64,000 nt of DNA from Flavipsychrobacter stenotrophus (GCF_002954265.1 NZ_PPSL01000001.1:806001-870000); one strand, 5' to 3'. Numbered from the stretch's first letter, positions 50,987 to 60,836 are shown. The notes: generated from the sequence alone by a model not told the origin. Translations and numbers: made by a program.

Positions 50987-52735
50987 ATGGTATTCTTCCT
51001 GATTGCCCTGTTAGTTTCCGTAATTGGTATAGTGCCTATATTTCTGCCCGGCAGGTTGTCCAACAACAACAAAGTCAAAACTGCTGCACTGCTGTTTGTT
51101 CCTTTTCTGGGCATTTCATGGTTTATCGCCTGGTCGTCTATGCCATCTATGGCCTACCCTCTGCTGGGGGCTATGATTGTATTGGTGATATTATTTACTA
51201 CCGGCAGTGCGCTCATTAACCGGTCAGCAATGGCTATAGGTGTGCCGGTGACGATAGTAGTGATCTTTGCTTTGTATGCTTTGTTCTCTACCTCTCCTAT
51301 TTTTCACGGACAGGCCTATGCGGCTATGATCGGCAAGATGTCGGACGATAAGTCCATAAAACACTGGTCGAAAGATATTGCACCAATAGACCCTAAACAC
51401 ATAAGGTTAGTACCCGAAGAAACTGCCATAGCACTGGCCAAAACATCGCTGAACCAGAATGCCACTAATGGCAGCCAGGCAAGTGTGGGCAGCCAGTTTG
51501 ATATTGACGTAGAACACATCACCCTTCAAAAAGTAAACGACAGATTGTTGTACATCATTCCGCTTGACTACAGGGGACTGGGTGCATACGTTAACACAGA
51601 GGGTATACCCGGCTTTATAATTGTAGATGCTGAGAATCCCCAGGCTAAGCCTGTGTTTGTAGAAAAGCAACTCATGAAGTACAGCCCGGAATCATTCTTC
51701 AGCCATAACCTGGAAAGGCACCTCTATACCAACGGCTACTATAATAAGGTATTAACAGATTACTCATTTGAACTGGATGATAGCCTAAAACCATATTGGG
51801 TAGTGACCGTTTGTGATCCTACCATTGGGTACAGCGGTGAAAAGGTTTTGGGCGTGGCGATCATAGACCCATTGACCGGCGTTATCAATTTCAAAAAGAC
51901 CAGCGAAGTACCTGAGTGGGTAGACAGGGTATACCCCGCGGAAACCATCAAAACATACCTGGGTGACTGGGGCGATTATGCCCTGGGTTGGTGGAACAGC
52001 GTATGGGCGCACCTGAACCAGAAAGCTACAGAAGACATAACCCTTAATTATGGCGCAGATGGCAGGTGCTATTATGTAACGCCAATGACCTCATCAAATG
52101 CCGCAGATGCATCAATGACCGATCTCATTTATACAGATACTAAAACAGGGGTATCTACCAGGTATATAGTAGCCGGTACCACTGAAGATAATCTGCTGGC
52201 GGCGGTGACCACCAAGCTGGCCTACCAACACCTGGAAGGGGTAAGGGTGATCTATGAGAATGTTTATGGGCGCATGACCGCCATCATATCTGTATTGGGC
52301 AGTGATGGTTCCTACCGTGGTGTGGCATTTGTAGATGTGACCAATAAGTCTATAATGGCCTATGATGCTGTGCCGCTGAATGCGCTACATGCTTACCAAT
52401 CATTGCTCAGCCAGTCTGGCGGACAGATAGCTACCGATAATGCCAGCGATATGAAGACCATAACTGCCATTATCAGCAGGCTGAATTATGAGCAGACCCA
52501 AAATGGCCTGCAGCTGGATATCTACATTGATACTATACCCCATGCTTTCTATGTCAACTGCTCCCAGTTCCAGAGTGCACCATTTGCAAAAGCCGGAGAT
52601 ACGGTGGTACTCTCCTACTACAACAGCCCATCGGCAGGTATATCTGTAAATGACTTTGTGGACAAGCAGGTGAAGATCTTATTGTCTGAAAATCAGCAGA
52701 GTGTGGAGGTGCAGAATAGGGATACGGTTAAATAA
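50987..52735 (+). CDS. Large membrane-anchored protein of unknown function
   Basis: 582 residues. Four hydrophobic segments lie in the first ~110 residues (MVFFLIALLVSVIGIVPIF; KTAALLFVPFLGISWFIAW; YPLLGAMIVLVILFTTG; AIGVPVTIVVIFALYALF), followed by a ~470-residue soluble part with repeated beta-rich blocks (for example GWWNSVWAHLNQKATEDITLNYGADGRCYYVTPMTSS). I recognise no catalytic motif. It may be co-transcribed with the MFS gene 40 bases upstream. Confidence 0.7.
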   Translation: MVFFLIALLVSVIGIVPIFLPGRLSNNNKVKTAALLFVPFLGISWFIAWSSMPSMAYPLLGAMIVLVILFTTGSALINRSAMAIGVPVTIVVIFALYALFSTSPIFHGQAYAAMIGKMSDDKSIKHWSKDIAPIDPKHIRLVPEETAIALAKTSLNQNATNGSQASVGSQFDIDVEHITLQKVNDRLLYIIPLDYRGLGAYVNTEGIPGFIIVDAENPQAKPVFVEKQLMKYSPESFFSHNLERHLYTNGYYNKVLTDYSFELDDSLKPYWVVTVCDPTIGYSGEKVLGVAIIDPLTGVINFKKTSEVPEWVDRVYPAETIKTYLGDWGDYALGWWNSVWAHLNQKATEDITLNYGADGRCYYVTPMTSSNAADASMTDLIYTDTKTGVSTRYIVAGTTEDNLLAAVTTKLAYQHLEGVRVIYENVYGRMTAIISVLGSDGSYRGVAFVDVTNKSIMAYDAVPLNALHAYQSLLSQSGGQIATDNASDMKTITAIISRLNYEQTQNGLQLDIYIDTIPHAFYVNCSQFQSAPFAKAGDTVVLSYYNSPSAGISVNDFVDKQVKILLSENQQSVEVQNRDTVK

Positions 52736-52878
52736 TGCGGCAATGTGGTGGAATGCGGCAATTGGTTAATGTATAACTTATGTGACTTCTGGCTTAGAGA
52801 AGTGTAAAACTGGTAGAATTGGGAGCGGCTGTGCTAACTCTGGTGACAAGGTAAAGGTGAAGAACTTATATTAAGAGC

Positions 52879-53346
52879 ATGACAAATAAAAGGACAATTA
52901 TTTTGGTGACGTTTCTTGTCGCTGTTCTTATCTCTATTTTTACGCCCAATTTTTGCGTAAAAAAAGAAAAGGAATACAGAGAAACAGTATACAACAACAA
53001 GAATAATTTCATCTATTTTTCTCAATTCAATAGTAAAATCTTTGAACATTCTAAAGGTTGCAATTGCTGGGAAGCAGAAAATACTCTTAAAGGTCGATTT
53101 TCATTTTCTTGTAAGTTTACTATACAAGATTCACTTGTTTCACACGAAACTGAATTTTGGGATAGTTTAGATAGAAATAGAATACAAAATTTTATGACTG
53201 ACATATCATTACAAAATATTTTATTTTATCGTGATTCAGTGAAATTTGTTTTTATTGATGGTGTAACCCTTTTGAGTAAAAATAGAATTAAGAGATACGA
53301 TTTAGATAATGCTTCTTTAGATTCGTTATTAACTATCAGATTCTGA
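52879..53346 (+). CDS. Hypothetical membrane-anchored protein, AT-rich
   Basis: 155 residues with an N-terminal hydrophobic segment (about 8-24) and a soluble body with a short Cys pair (CNCWEAEN). Codons are visibly more AT-rich than neighbours, which suggests recent arrival. Family not recognised. Confidence 0.6.
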   Translation: MTNKRTIILVTFLVAVLISIFTPNFCVKKEKEYRETVYNNKNNFIYFSQFNSKIFEHSKGCNCWEAENTLKGRFSFSCKFTIQDSLVSHETEFWDSLDRNRIQNFMTDISLQNILFYRDSVKFVFIDGVTLLSKNRIKRYDLDNASLDSLLTIRF

Positions 53347-53421
53347 GCACTGCAATTAAAATTATTACAAACGGCCGACTGCACGAAGCGGACCAAAGGA
53401 CCAGTGGGGGCAGAGGAAATT

Positions 53422-53679
53422 TTATTTCATAGCTAACAATCTTACTGCGGCAACTGCGTTCTGATCGAATCCTTCATGCAATTTTCTTTCTACTTTCTCT
53501 CTTAATTCGGCAGAAACCATACCTACATTTATTAAACGCAGGTCTTGAATTACGCTTTCAATCATTGCCCAATCTCCAGTATTTACCATTTGAATTTGAT
53601 GAGGTTTACAATTGCGTGTAAACCCGTCAATATCGCCGCCATAAGATTTATATAGGTCTATCAAGTCATTAGTAATCAT
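53422..53679 (-). CDS. Hypothetical small protein
   Basis: 85 residues (MITNDLIDLYKSYGGDIDGF... AAVRLLAMK), soluble, helical. Family not recognised. Confidence 0.6.
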   Translation of the reverse strand: MITNDLIDLYKSYGGDIDGFTRNCKPHQIQMVNTGDWAMIESVIQDLRLINVGMVSAELREKVERKLHEGFDQNAVAAVRLLAMK

Positions 53680-53715
53680 CAGACAAAGTTATTAGTTCTC
53701 TTATCTTCAAATGGT

Positions 53716-53731
53716 CGAAGCGAGGGCTTCG
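53716..53731. repeat. Palindromic intergenic repeat B, copy 2
   Basis: CGAAGC, loop GAGG, GCTTCG, preceded by GGT. Confidence 0.6.
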
Positions 53732-53754
53732 CTATAAGAGACTCCCCTATTGAA

Positions 53755-54051
53755 CTATGACATCTGCATCAACTTATTGTCTATCTCCCACGCTAAATCT
53801 TTCTTTACTTTCAGCGGCTTTACGGCAACTACACGAACTAATAAAAGTGCAGCAAATATGGGTGCCGCAGTAAGGCTACTAATATGCCCTGAGTCCAAGG
53901 CATCTATTAATGAGTAACAGCCAGCAATAATGCCGATAACCACAATTGTCATGCCCAGTATCTTCAGATTCTTGATCTCTTTCTGTAATTTTTCCAATTG
54001 CAGGGTCAGAGATTCTTTAGTTTCAGTTATTTGATCTGTATCAGTTATCAT
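53755..54051 (-). CDS. Small two-TM membrane protein
   Basis: 98 residues: N-terminal coiled coil (about 10-32), then two TM helices (about 33-50 and 60-77) and a basic tail. Family not recognised. Confidence 0.65.
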   Translation of the reverse strand: MITDTDQITETKESLTLQLEKLQKEIKNLKILGMTIVVIGIIAGCYSLIDALDSGHISSLTAAPIFAALLLVRVVAVKPLKVKKDLAWEIDNKLMQMS

Positions 54052-54176
54052 AGTTGCTCTCTTATATTTTCAGTTCGCAGTTGAACTTAAACTGCTCATT
54101 GGGTTAAAGATACTAAAAAATGATAATCGCGATTGTCATCTGTATGCGTAATTTAAAATGCGTCACCCCAACTAGT

Positions 54177-54192
54177 CGAAGCATCCGCTTCG
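54177..54192. repeat. Palindromic intergenic repeat B, copy 3
   Basis: CGAAGC, loop ATCC, GCTTCG, followed by TCC like copy 1. Confidence 0.6.
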
Positions 54193-54203
54193 TCCAGCTG
54201 AGC

Positions 54204-54236
54204 ATAAAAAAAGCGGCAGTTCTTTCGAACTACCGC
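54204..54236 (-). terminator. Terminator after gcdH
   Basis: GCGGCAGTTC (54213-54222) and GAACTACCGC (54227-54236) pair except one base; on the minus strand a T-run of seven follows. Confidence 0.75.
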
Positions 54237-54288
54237 ATAATATATTCTACGTAAGCAGGACTTTCTACTTACGACTTATAACTTACGA

Positions 54289-55467
54289 CTACTGAAAAGC
54301 ATTGATCCCAGTCACATCCATACCGGTGATCAACAGGTGGATGTCGTGAGTACCTTCATAGGTAACTACTGATTCCATGTTCATCATGTGGCGCATAATG
54401 CTGAATTCGCCGGTGATACCCATACCGCCGAGGATCTGGCGGGCTTCACGGCTTACCTTCAGTGCTATGTCGCAGCTATTGCGCTTGCCCATAGATATCT
54501 GTGCAGGAGTAGCACGGTCTTCGTTGCGCAATACACCCAGTCTCCAGTTCAGCAACTGGCTCTTGGTGATCTCAGTGATCATTTCTGCCAATTTCTTCTG
54601 TGTGAGCTGGAAGCCTGCGATAGGACGACCGAACTGTATGCGCTGCTTAGAATAGCGCAATGCAGTGTCGTAGCAGTCCATAGCCACACCCAATGCACCC
54701 CAAGCTATACCAAAGCGTGCGCTTGACAAGCAAGACAAAGGACCTTTCAGTCCCTTGATGTTAGGGAAGATATTACCCTTAGGTACTTTTACATTGTCAA
54801 AAACCAGTTCACCTGTTGCTGATGCGCGTAGTGACCATTTACCATGTGTCTCAGGAGTTGAGAAACCTTCCATGCCACGCTCTACCACCAAACCGCGAAT
54901 TTCGCCGGCTTCGTCTTTAGCCCAAACCACAGCTATATCTGCGAAAGGCGAATTAGAGATCCACATTTTAGCACCATTCAATATAACGTGGTCGCCCGCG
55001 TCTTTGAAATTGGTGGTCATGCCAGCAGGGTTAGAACCATGGTCTGGCTCGGTAAGACCGAAGCAACCCATCAATTCACCTGTAGCCAGTTTTGGCAGCC
55101 ATTTGTGTTTCTGCTCTTCGCTCGCATACTTATAGATAGGGAACATTACCAATGAGCCCTGAACAGATGCTGTAGAACGGATGCCTGAATCGCAACGCTC
55201 CAATTCCTGCATCATTATACCATAAGAGATATAGTCAAGACCTGCACCACCATATTCTGCTGGTACGAAAGGACCGAAACAACCTACTTCGCCCAGACCT
55301 TTTATAAGGTGCTTAGGGAATTCTGCACGCTGTGCATAATCTTCGATAATAGGAGAAATTTCTTTCTTTACAAATGCACGAACAGTGTCACGAATGAGTT
55401 TGTGTTCGTCTGTTAAAAGTTCATCTACGAGAAAATAATCGGGGGCCTGGTAAGTATCCTTTTCCAT
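54289..55467 (-). CDS. gcdH: Glutaryl-CoA dehydrogenase (acyl-CoA dehydrogenase family)
   Basis: 392 residues with standard FAD/acyl-CoA motifs: FGLTEPDHGSNP, AKMWISNSPFADIAVVW, SKQRIQFGRPI, QILGGMGITGE. The catalytic Glu sits in VVTYEGTHDIHLLITG (about residue 371), the form typical for glutaryl-CoA dehydrogenase. It would oxidise and decarboxylate glutaryl-CoA in lysine and tryptophan breakdown. A long homologous branch exists, so substrate is probable rather than proven. Confidence 0.88.
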   Translation of the reverse strand: MEKDTYQAPDYFLVDELLTDEHKLIRDTVRAFVKKEISPIIEDYAQRAEFPKHLIKGLGEVGCFGPFVPAEYGGAGLDYISYGIMMQELERCDSGIRSTASVQGSLVMFPIYKYASEEQKHKWLPKLATGELMGCFGLTEPDHGSNPAGMTTNFKDAGDHVILNGAKMWISNSPFADIAVVWAKDEAGEIRGLVVERGMEGFSTPETHGKWSLRASATGELVFDNVKVPKGNIFPNIKGLKGPLSCLSSARFGIAWGALGVAMDCYDTALRYSKQRIQFGRPIAGFQLTQKKLAEMITEITKSQLLNWRLGVLRNEDRATPAQISMGKRNSCDIALKVSREARQILGGMGITGEFSIMRHMMNMESVVTYEGTHDIHLLITGMDVTGINAFQ

Positions 55468-55789
55468 GTTTTGTTAAAGTTGATTTCAATTTGTGGCGCA
55501 AAGGTAGCATATTTGGCATATTCGATTAGTTTTGTGACAGAATTTAAGTCAGTTTTATCATACATCTTCACACTATAGGGGCATAAATATTATCTATAAT
55601 CGGTATTAAATCAATACCATACTGCTTTTGCGCCCTTTTGTTTCGATTTGTAGAATAAAGCGACTATAATTTATGGATCGTGGAACGTATTTTGTGCGTA
55701 TAATATTGAGAGATATTTTGTGGAAAATGCAAACGTTTTTACGAAGTTCTACGTTAATAATAATTGTATACTAAAACTAAGGAGTTAAT
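55468..55789. other. Intergenic tract upstream of rpoD
   Basis: About 320 bases between divergent gcdH and rpoD; no gene visible. It holds the rpoD leader, with an AAGGAG ribosome-binding site at 55779-55784. Confidence 0.5.
55779..55784 (+). promoter_or_regulatory. Ribosome-binding site of rpoD
   Basis: AAGGAG, five bases before ATG 55790. A clear Shine-Dalgarno sequence is unusual in Bacteroidota and in this window. Confidence 0.6.
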
Positions 55790-56647
55790 ATGAGGCAGCT
55801 GAAAATTGCCACCCAGATTACCAACAGGGATTCACAAGCAGTAGAAAAGTACCTTCAGGAGATCAGTAAGATCTCAATGATCACCCCGGAGGAGGAAACT
55901 ACACTTGCCCAGAAGATTCACATGGGTGACCAAAGAGCACTGGAAAAATTAGTTAAATCGAACCTGAGGTTTGTGGTTTCTGTTGCCAAGCAGTACCAGC
56001 ACCAGGGGTTGTCGTTAAGTGACCTTATCAATGAAGGTAATCTCGGTCTGATCAAAGCAGCACAACGTTTTGATGAGACCAAGGGTTTTAAATTTATCTC
56101 TTATGCCGTATGGTGGATCCGTCAGTCTATCCTGCAGGCATTGGCTGAGCAGGGTCGTCTTGTACGTCTGCCACAGAATAAGATAGGTACTTATAATAAG
56201 GCCAATAAGGCATTTATAGCTTTTGAACAGGAAAACGAGCGCGAACCTTCAACTGAAGAATTGGCAGGTATCCTTGACATGAGCGAAACAGAAGTGACCA
56301 ATATCTTCACCAGCAATACCCGTCACACATCGCTTGATGCACCTGTGCATGAAGCAGAAGATGTGGCTATGGGCGATCTGCTAGAAGGTAGCAGCGATAC
56401 GGATGATGATGTAATGAAGGATTCATTGCGTAATGAGATCCGTCGTATACTGAAGTCATTGAGTGTAAGGGAAGCTGAAATACTTTCGGCTTACTTTGGA
56501 CTGGAAGGCGATCATGGTCCGAGCATTGAAGAGATAGGCGAAAAGTACGATCTTACCAAAGAGCGTATCCGTCAGATCAAGGAACGTGCTATCAAGCGTT
56601 TGCAGAAAGCGCGTTACAGCAATGCGCTGAAAGTGTACCTGGGCTAA
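55790..56647 (+). CDS. rpoD: Primary RNA polymerase sigma factor
   Basis: 285 residues, the short primary sigma factor of Bacteroidota, lacking region 1.1. Region 1.2 (DSQAVEKYLQEISKISMITPEEE), region 2.3-2.4 (YAVWWIRQSILQALAEQ), region 3 (EREPSTEELAGIL) and region 4.2 (SIEEIGEKYDLTKERIRQIKERAIKRLQ) are all in order. It reads the TAnnTTTG promoters seen in the window. Starts on ATG with a good ribosome-binding site. Confidence 0.95.
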   Translation: MRQLKIATQITNRDSQAVEKYLQEISKISMITPEEETTLAQKIHMGDQRALEKLVKSNLRFVVSVAKQYQHQGLSLSDLINEGNLGLIKAAQRFDETKGFKFISYAVWWIRQSILQALAEQGRLVRLPQNKIGTYNKANKAFIAFEQENEREPSTEELAGILDMSETEVTNIFTSNTRHTSLDAPVHEAEDVAMGDLLEGSSDTDDDVMKDSLRNEIRRILKSLSVREAEILSAYFGLEGDHGPSIEEIGEKYDLTKERIRQIKERAIKRLQKARYSNALKVYLG

Positions 56648-56670
56648 TAACAATCAAACATTTCATACTT

Positions 56671-56706
56671 TTAAGGCTCCGTATATCGGGGCCTTAATTC
56701 TTTTTC
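56671..56706 (+). terminator. Terminator after rpoD
   Basis: TTAAGGCTCCG (56671-56681) pairs with CGGGGCCTTAA (56687-56697) with one G-U pair; TTCTTTTTC follows. Confidence 0.75.
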
Positions 56707-56710
56707 ATAC

Positions 56711-57994
56711 ATGAACAAATACATATTCTGCCTGCTGCTCTCCATGTTTTCTATTGGGGCATTTTTGGCCTCCGCGCAAAAAAACGATTCTGTTTATATG
56801 GGGCAATATGGTCCATGGAAGACAGAAGCCAGCCAACTGGGAATGAGGGTAAGCCTTGTAACCTGCGGCCCCGGCTATGATGAGGTGTATGAAGTATTCG
56901 GGCATACGGCAATAAGAGTAATTGATAGCGCTGAGCATACCGATATGGTGTATAATTATGGTACGTTCAATGGCTTTGAAGAGAATTTTGAGTTGAAGTT
57001 TATGCAGGGTAAGCTCCTGTACTATCTGTCAGTCTACCCTTTCAAGGATTTTCTGCCAGAGTATATAGAGCGGAAAAGAAGTGTTACCGAGCAGGTATTA
57101 GTAATGACCGATTCGCAGAAGAAAGCATTTGTGTCTTACCTCGACTGGAATGCAGAGCCGGAGAACAGAGCTTACAAGTATGATTTCTTTTATGATAACT
57201 GCGCGACCAGAATAAGAGATCTGTTTCCCGAGACAATGGGTAAAGACTTTAAGTTTGGTAAGATCTTGCCTGCTGATTCAAAGGTTACCTTCCGCGATAT
57301 CATTAACGATTACTTCTATGCTACCAAGTGGGAGCGCTTTGGTATCAACATTTTGCTGGGCAGCAGAATAGATAAGGTAATGACAGATAAGGACATTATG
57401 TTCCTGCCAGATTACCTGCTGAAAGGAATAGAAGGTGCAACCATAAGCTACTATCCTCAATTCACAAAAGGGATGGAAACTGTTGCTCCTGCCGACAGAG
57501 CTCCGATGTCTACCAACAAAATAGCAGAAAAGCCAACGATATTGCTGCCGGGCGGCCCTGCTAAACCCAATAACCTGAGCGGACCTTTGGTGCTTACGTG
57601 CAGTATTGCTGTGCTAACTATCGGCGGACTGACCATAAAGAGATTACGGGTGCTGGGTAAGATTATGAGTTTGTCATTATTGCTGATAACAGGCTTGTTG
57701 GGCATCCTTATATTAGTAATGTGGTTTGCTACCAATCATCAGGGCTGTGGTAATAACTTCAATATACTCTGGTGCCTGCCTACCAATGTGATCATAGCCT
57801 TTGGCAGTATGAAGCGCAGGAGTGCATATGCATTAGTGGCGATGATCTTCATTTTCGCCACTATTCTGCTGCATATCTTCCGTATACAACAGCTGATAAT
57901 GGTGGAGTTCATGCCTTTATTGCTGGCTTTGCTGTACATTTATGGCACGATTTATAGAAATAGTAAAATAAACGCAGCAGCAGCTAATGCCTGA
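56711..57994 (+). CDS. DUF4105 membrane protein
   Basis: 427 residues: signal peptide (about 1-23), a soluble DUF4105 domain (CGPGYDEVYEVFGHTAIRV, YNYGTFNGF, YDFFYDNCATRIRDLFP with conserved His and Cys), then four to five TM helices in the last ~130 residues. Activity of the family is unproven; the His/Cys pattern recalls papain-like amidases. Its stop overlaps the hydrolase start by eight bases. Confidence 0.85.
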   Translation: MNKYIFCLLLSMFSIGAFLASAQKNDSVYMGQYGPWKTEASQLGMRVSLVTCGPGYDEVYEVFGHTAIRVIDSAEHTDMVYNYGTFNGFEENFELKFMQGKLLYYLSVYPFKDFLPEYIERKRSVTEQVLVMTDSQKKAFVSYLDWNAEPENRAYKYDFFYDNCATRIRDLFPETMGKDFKFGKILPADSKVTFRDIINDYFYATKWERFGINILLGSRIDKVMTDKDIMFLPDYLLKGIEGATISYYPQFTKGMETVAPADRAPMSTNKIAEKPTILLPGGPAKPNNLSGPLVLTCSIAVLTIGGLTIKRLRVLGKIMSLSLLLITGLLGILILVMWFATNHQGCGNNFNILWCLPTNVIIAFGSMKRRSAYALVAMIFIFATILLHIFRIQQLIMVEFMPLLLALLYIYGTIYRNSKINAAAANA

Positions 57995-58787
57995 GATCAC
58001 GACATCTTTTTCCTCTAAGGTTTTTTATCGTAAAATGGGTGCCGGACCAGTTGCGGTATTGCTGCATGGCTTTCCCGAAAGCGGAACGCTTTGGCGCAAT
58101 ATCTGGGATCATCTGGCAGCGTTTTATACCCTACTCATTCCTGATCTGCCCGGTGCCGGCGAAAGCCAACTGACAGGACCGATAAGTATTGCGCAGATGG
58201 CGGAAGCTGTAAAAATGATATTGGATAGCGAGCAAGTTGAACAGGCTGTGGTTATCGGACACTCAATGGGTGGTTATGTTGCATTTGCCTTTGCAGACCT
58301 ATATCCGCAATATGTGGCGGGGCTTACATTGGTCCACTCTACGCCATTTGCCGATGACGAGGAGAAGAAAGAAACCAGGAAGAAAGTAATAGATATAGTA
58401 AATAAGGGCGGCAAAGATGCCTTTCTAAAAACAATGGTGCCTGGCTTGTTCGCTGAGGAATTTGTAAAAACAAATCAGGCAGCCGTTGCGGAACAAGTAG
58501 ATAATGCATTGATAATGAGCAAAGAGGCGGTCATTAATTTCTATGCAGCCATGATGGAACGCAAAGAGCGGAAGAGTGTGTTAGCTAAATCCTCGTTTCC
58601 GGTGCAATGGATTATTGGTGCTAAAGACGCACTGATCCCCGCGAAAAAATTAATGCCCCTTACCCACATGTCTGCCGTAAATTTTACGTCTTACTATAAA
58701 GACTGTGGCCACATGAGTATGGTGGAGGCACCTGCTCAGCTACAAAAAGACATTAAAGAATTTTTAGACTATTGCTATAGCCAATAA
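57987..58787 (+). CDS. Alpha/beta hydrolase
   Basis: 266 residues. Nucleophile elbow GHSMGG (Ser93), acid in WIIGAKDALIPAKK and His in CGHMSMVEAP. The oxyanion stretch LHGFPESGTLWRN fits. Esterase or haloperoxidase-like activity; substrate unknown. Translation coupled to DUF4105 before it and by TAATG to the T9SS gene after it. Confidence 0.9.
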   Translation: MPEITTSFSSKVFYRKMGAGPVAVLLHGFPESGTLWRNIWDHLAAFYTLLIPDLPGAGESQLTGPISIAQMAEAVKMILDSEQVEQAVVIGHSMGGYVAFAFADLYPQYVAGLTLVHSTPFADDEEKKETRKKVIDIVNKGGKDAFLKTMVPGLFAEEFVKTNQAAVAEQVDNALIMSKEAVINFYAAMMERKERKSVLAKSSFPVQWIIGAKDALIPAKKLMPLTHMSAVNFTSYYKDCGHMSMVEAPAQLQKDIKEFLDYCYSQ

Positions 58788-60712
58788 TGAAGAGATGGGT
58801 TTATAAGATATTGCTCCTTTTATTGTTGTTGCCCGGAACCCGTGCAATGGCATCGCATATTGTGGGGGGCGAAGTAACTTATCAATTCCTTGGCGCTACT
58901 GCCGGAGGTAACAGGTATCTGATCACCCTGGCCATTTATGAAGATTGCCAGAACGGCCAGCCCGATGCCATATCTATGGACAACCCGGCATACCTGGCAG
59001 CATATAGTCTGCAGACAGGCTTCAGGGTGGCGCTTGATGTAGATGTAAGATTCGACACCTCTGTAAATGTACCTGCCAACTTTACCAATGCCTGCGTAAG
59101 CAATATACCCCAGGTATGCCTGCTGAGGAAAACATTCAGGAAGGTATTCACACTGCCGTTTAATGATAGTGGTTATGTGATCTCTTACCAAAGGTGCTGC
59201 CGCAACGGACAGATAGCGAATATAGAAGACCCCGGAAGTAAGGGCGCTACCTATTTTTGCACCATTCCGCCGCGGTATCTTGCCCCAACCAATAACAGTG
59301 CGGTGTTTAATAATTTTCCTCCGCAGATCATCTGCATCAATAATCCGTTGTACTACGACAACTCTGCTTTTGATGTGGACGGTGATTCATTGAGTTATGA
59401 ATTTTGCACTGCGGTAGAGGGCGCAAGTTCAGATTCAGTAAAGCCTATTCCATTGCCACCGCCATATGCCAATGTGAATTACCGTACGCCACCCTATTCA
59501 GCTACTACCCCATTCACTGCCTTTCCGGTTTTGCAGATAGACCCCCATACGGGTATCATTACCGGTACTCCTAATCGTTTGGGCCGCTACCTGGTTACTG
59601 TTTGTTGCCATGAGTGGCGCAATGGGAAAATGATCAACACGCTGAAAAGAGAGTTCCAGTTTGTGGTGACCGACTGTTCTAAGGTGGTGGTGGCCTGTAT
59701 CCCCCAGTATTCAACCGATGTAAACACGTATATAGTAGAGTGCGATAGTTTTGATGTGAATTTTGTGAACTGCAGTACGGGCGGATTCTCTTATCACTGG
59801 GATTTTGGCGTTCTAACGCGTACTGACGATACAAGCAACCTGGCGCAACCCACCTATACTTACCCCGATACCGGAGTGTATACGGTGAAACTGGTGGTCA
59901 ATCCTAATTCTACCTGCCCAGATAGTATAAGCAGATTCGTAAAAGTGTTCCCTAAATTTCACACGGCGTATTCCGACAGCGGCACGCAATGCCCCGGTCT
60001 ACCCATCTATTTCACCGATAAATCGGCAACGACAATAAAACCCATTACCAACTGGACATGGAACTTTGGTGATGGTAGCTTCTCATCTGATCAGAACCCG
60101 ATACATACCTTTGTTTCAGGGGGCACTTACAATGTAATGCTGATATCGCAGAACATTAAGAACTGTGTAGACACATTTGTACGGCAGGTGCTGATAGAAA
60201 ATTTTAAGCCATCGGCGGGAAATGATACCATCATCGTAAAGGGAGAAAGTGTGCAGTTCAATGCCACGGGAGGCAATAATTACCTATGGTCGCCGCCTAT
60301 TTATTTAGATAATCCTACCATCAGTAATCCACTTGGCGTATACCCCGATACCGGCATATTCAACTATACGCTCAGGGTAACCAGCGCCTATGGTTGTGAG
60401 GGGTATGACACTATTCAGGTGTGGGTGGTAAACCAGGCAGCCTTCTTTTTGCCTACGGCATTTACTCCTAATGGAGATGGCAAGAACGATATTTTCAGGC
60501 CGGTAGCCGTCGGTTATCGCTCTATAAGTTTCTTCAGAGTATACAACAGGTGGGGCCAGCAGGTATATTTCGGGCATGACATCACCGACGGTTGGGATGG
60601 CACTTTCGAGCGCCGCCAGTGCGACATCGGCACCTACTACTGGCAGATAGGCTACATAGATCGCTTCGGTAAAGAGGCTTATCTGAAGGGGGATGTGACG
60701 TTAGTGAAATAG
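58787..60712 (+). CDS. PKD-domain cell-surface protein with T9SS type B sorting domain, copy 1
   Basis: 641 residues with a signal peptide ending before ASHIVGGEVTYQF. The N-terminal domain (~1-290) has many Cys residues in conserved stretches (YEDCQNGQPDAI, YQRCCRNGQ, CCHEWRNGKMINTLKREFQFVVTDCS). Two PKD domains follow (about 330-500; YHWDFG, WTWNFGDGS). The last ~85 residues form the gliding-motility/type B sorting domain (FTPNGDGKNDIFRP..., GWDGTFERRQ, GDVTLVK). Exported by T9SS to the surface, possibly for adhesion. Confidence 0.88.
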   Translation: MKRWVYKILLLLLLLPGTRAMASHIVGGEVTYQFLGATAGGNRYLITLAIYEDCQNGQPDAISMDNPAYLAAYSLQTGFRVALDVDVRFDTSVNVPANFTNACVSNIPQVCLLRKTFRKVFTLPFNDSGYVISYQRCCRNGQIANIEDPGSKGATYFCTIPPRYLAPTNNSAVFNNFPPQIICINNPLYYDNSAFDVDGDSLSYEFCTAVEGASSDSVKPIPLPPPYANVNYRTPPYSATTPFTAFPVLQIDPHTGIITGTPNRLGRYLVTVCCHEWRNGKMINTLKREFQFVVTDCSKVVVACIPQYSTDVNTYIVECDSFDVNFVNCSTGGFSYHWDFGVLTRTDDTSNLAQPTYTYPDTGVYTVKLVVNPNSTCPDSISRFVKVFPKFHTAYSDSGTQCPGLPIYFTDKSATTIKPITNWTWNFGDGSFSSDQNPIHTFVSGGTYNVMLISQNIKNCVDTFVRQVLIENFKPSAGNDTIIVKGESVQFNATGGNNYLWSPPIYLDNPTISNPLGVYPDTGIFNYTLRVTSAYGCEGYDTIQVWVVNQAAFFLPTAFTPNGDGKNDIFRPVAVGYRSISFFRVYNRWGQQVYFGHDITDGWDGTFERRQCDIGTYYWQIGYIDRFGKEAYLKGDVTLVK

Positions 60713-60774
60713 CAGTCGTAATTTGTAAGTCATAAGTCGTAAGACCATCTGTAGGTACAGATATATAAATCTCT

Positions 60775-60803
60775 GGTAGAGACGCATAATTGCGTCTACA
60801 AAT
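60775..60803. repeat. Palindromic intergenic repeat A, copy 2
   Basis: GGTAGAGACGCATAATTGCG plus TCTAC; same orientation as copy 1. Confidence 0.75.
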
Positions 60804-60836
60804 CTAACAATTGGTGCCTGATTTACCCAGCCGCTT

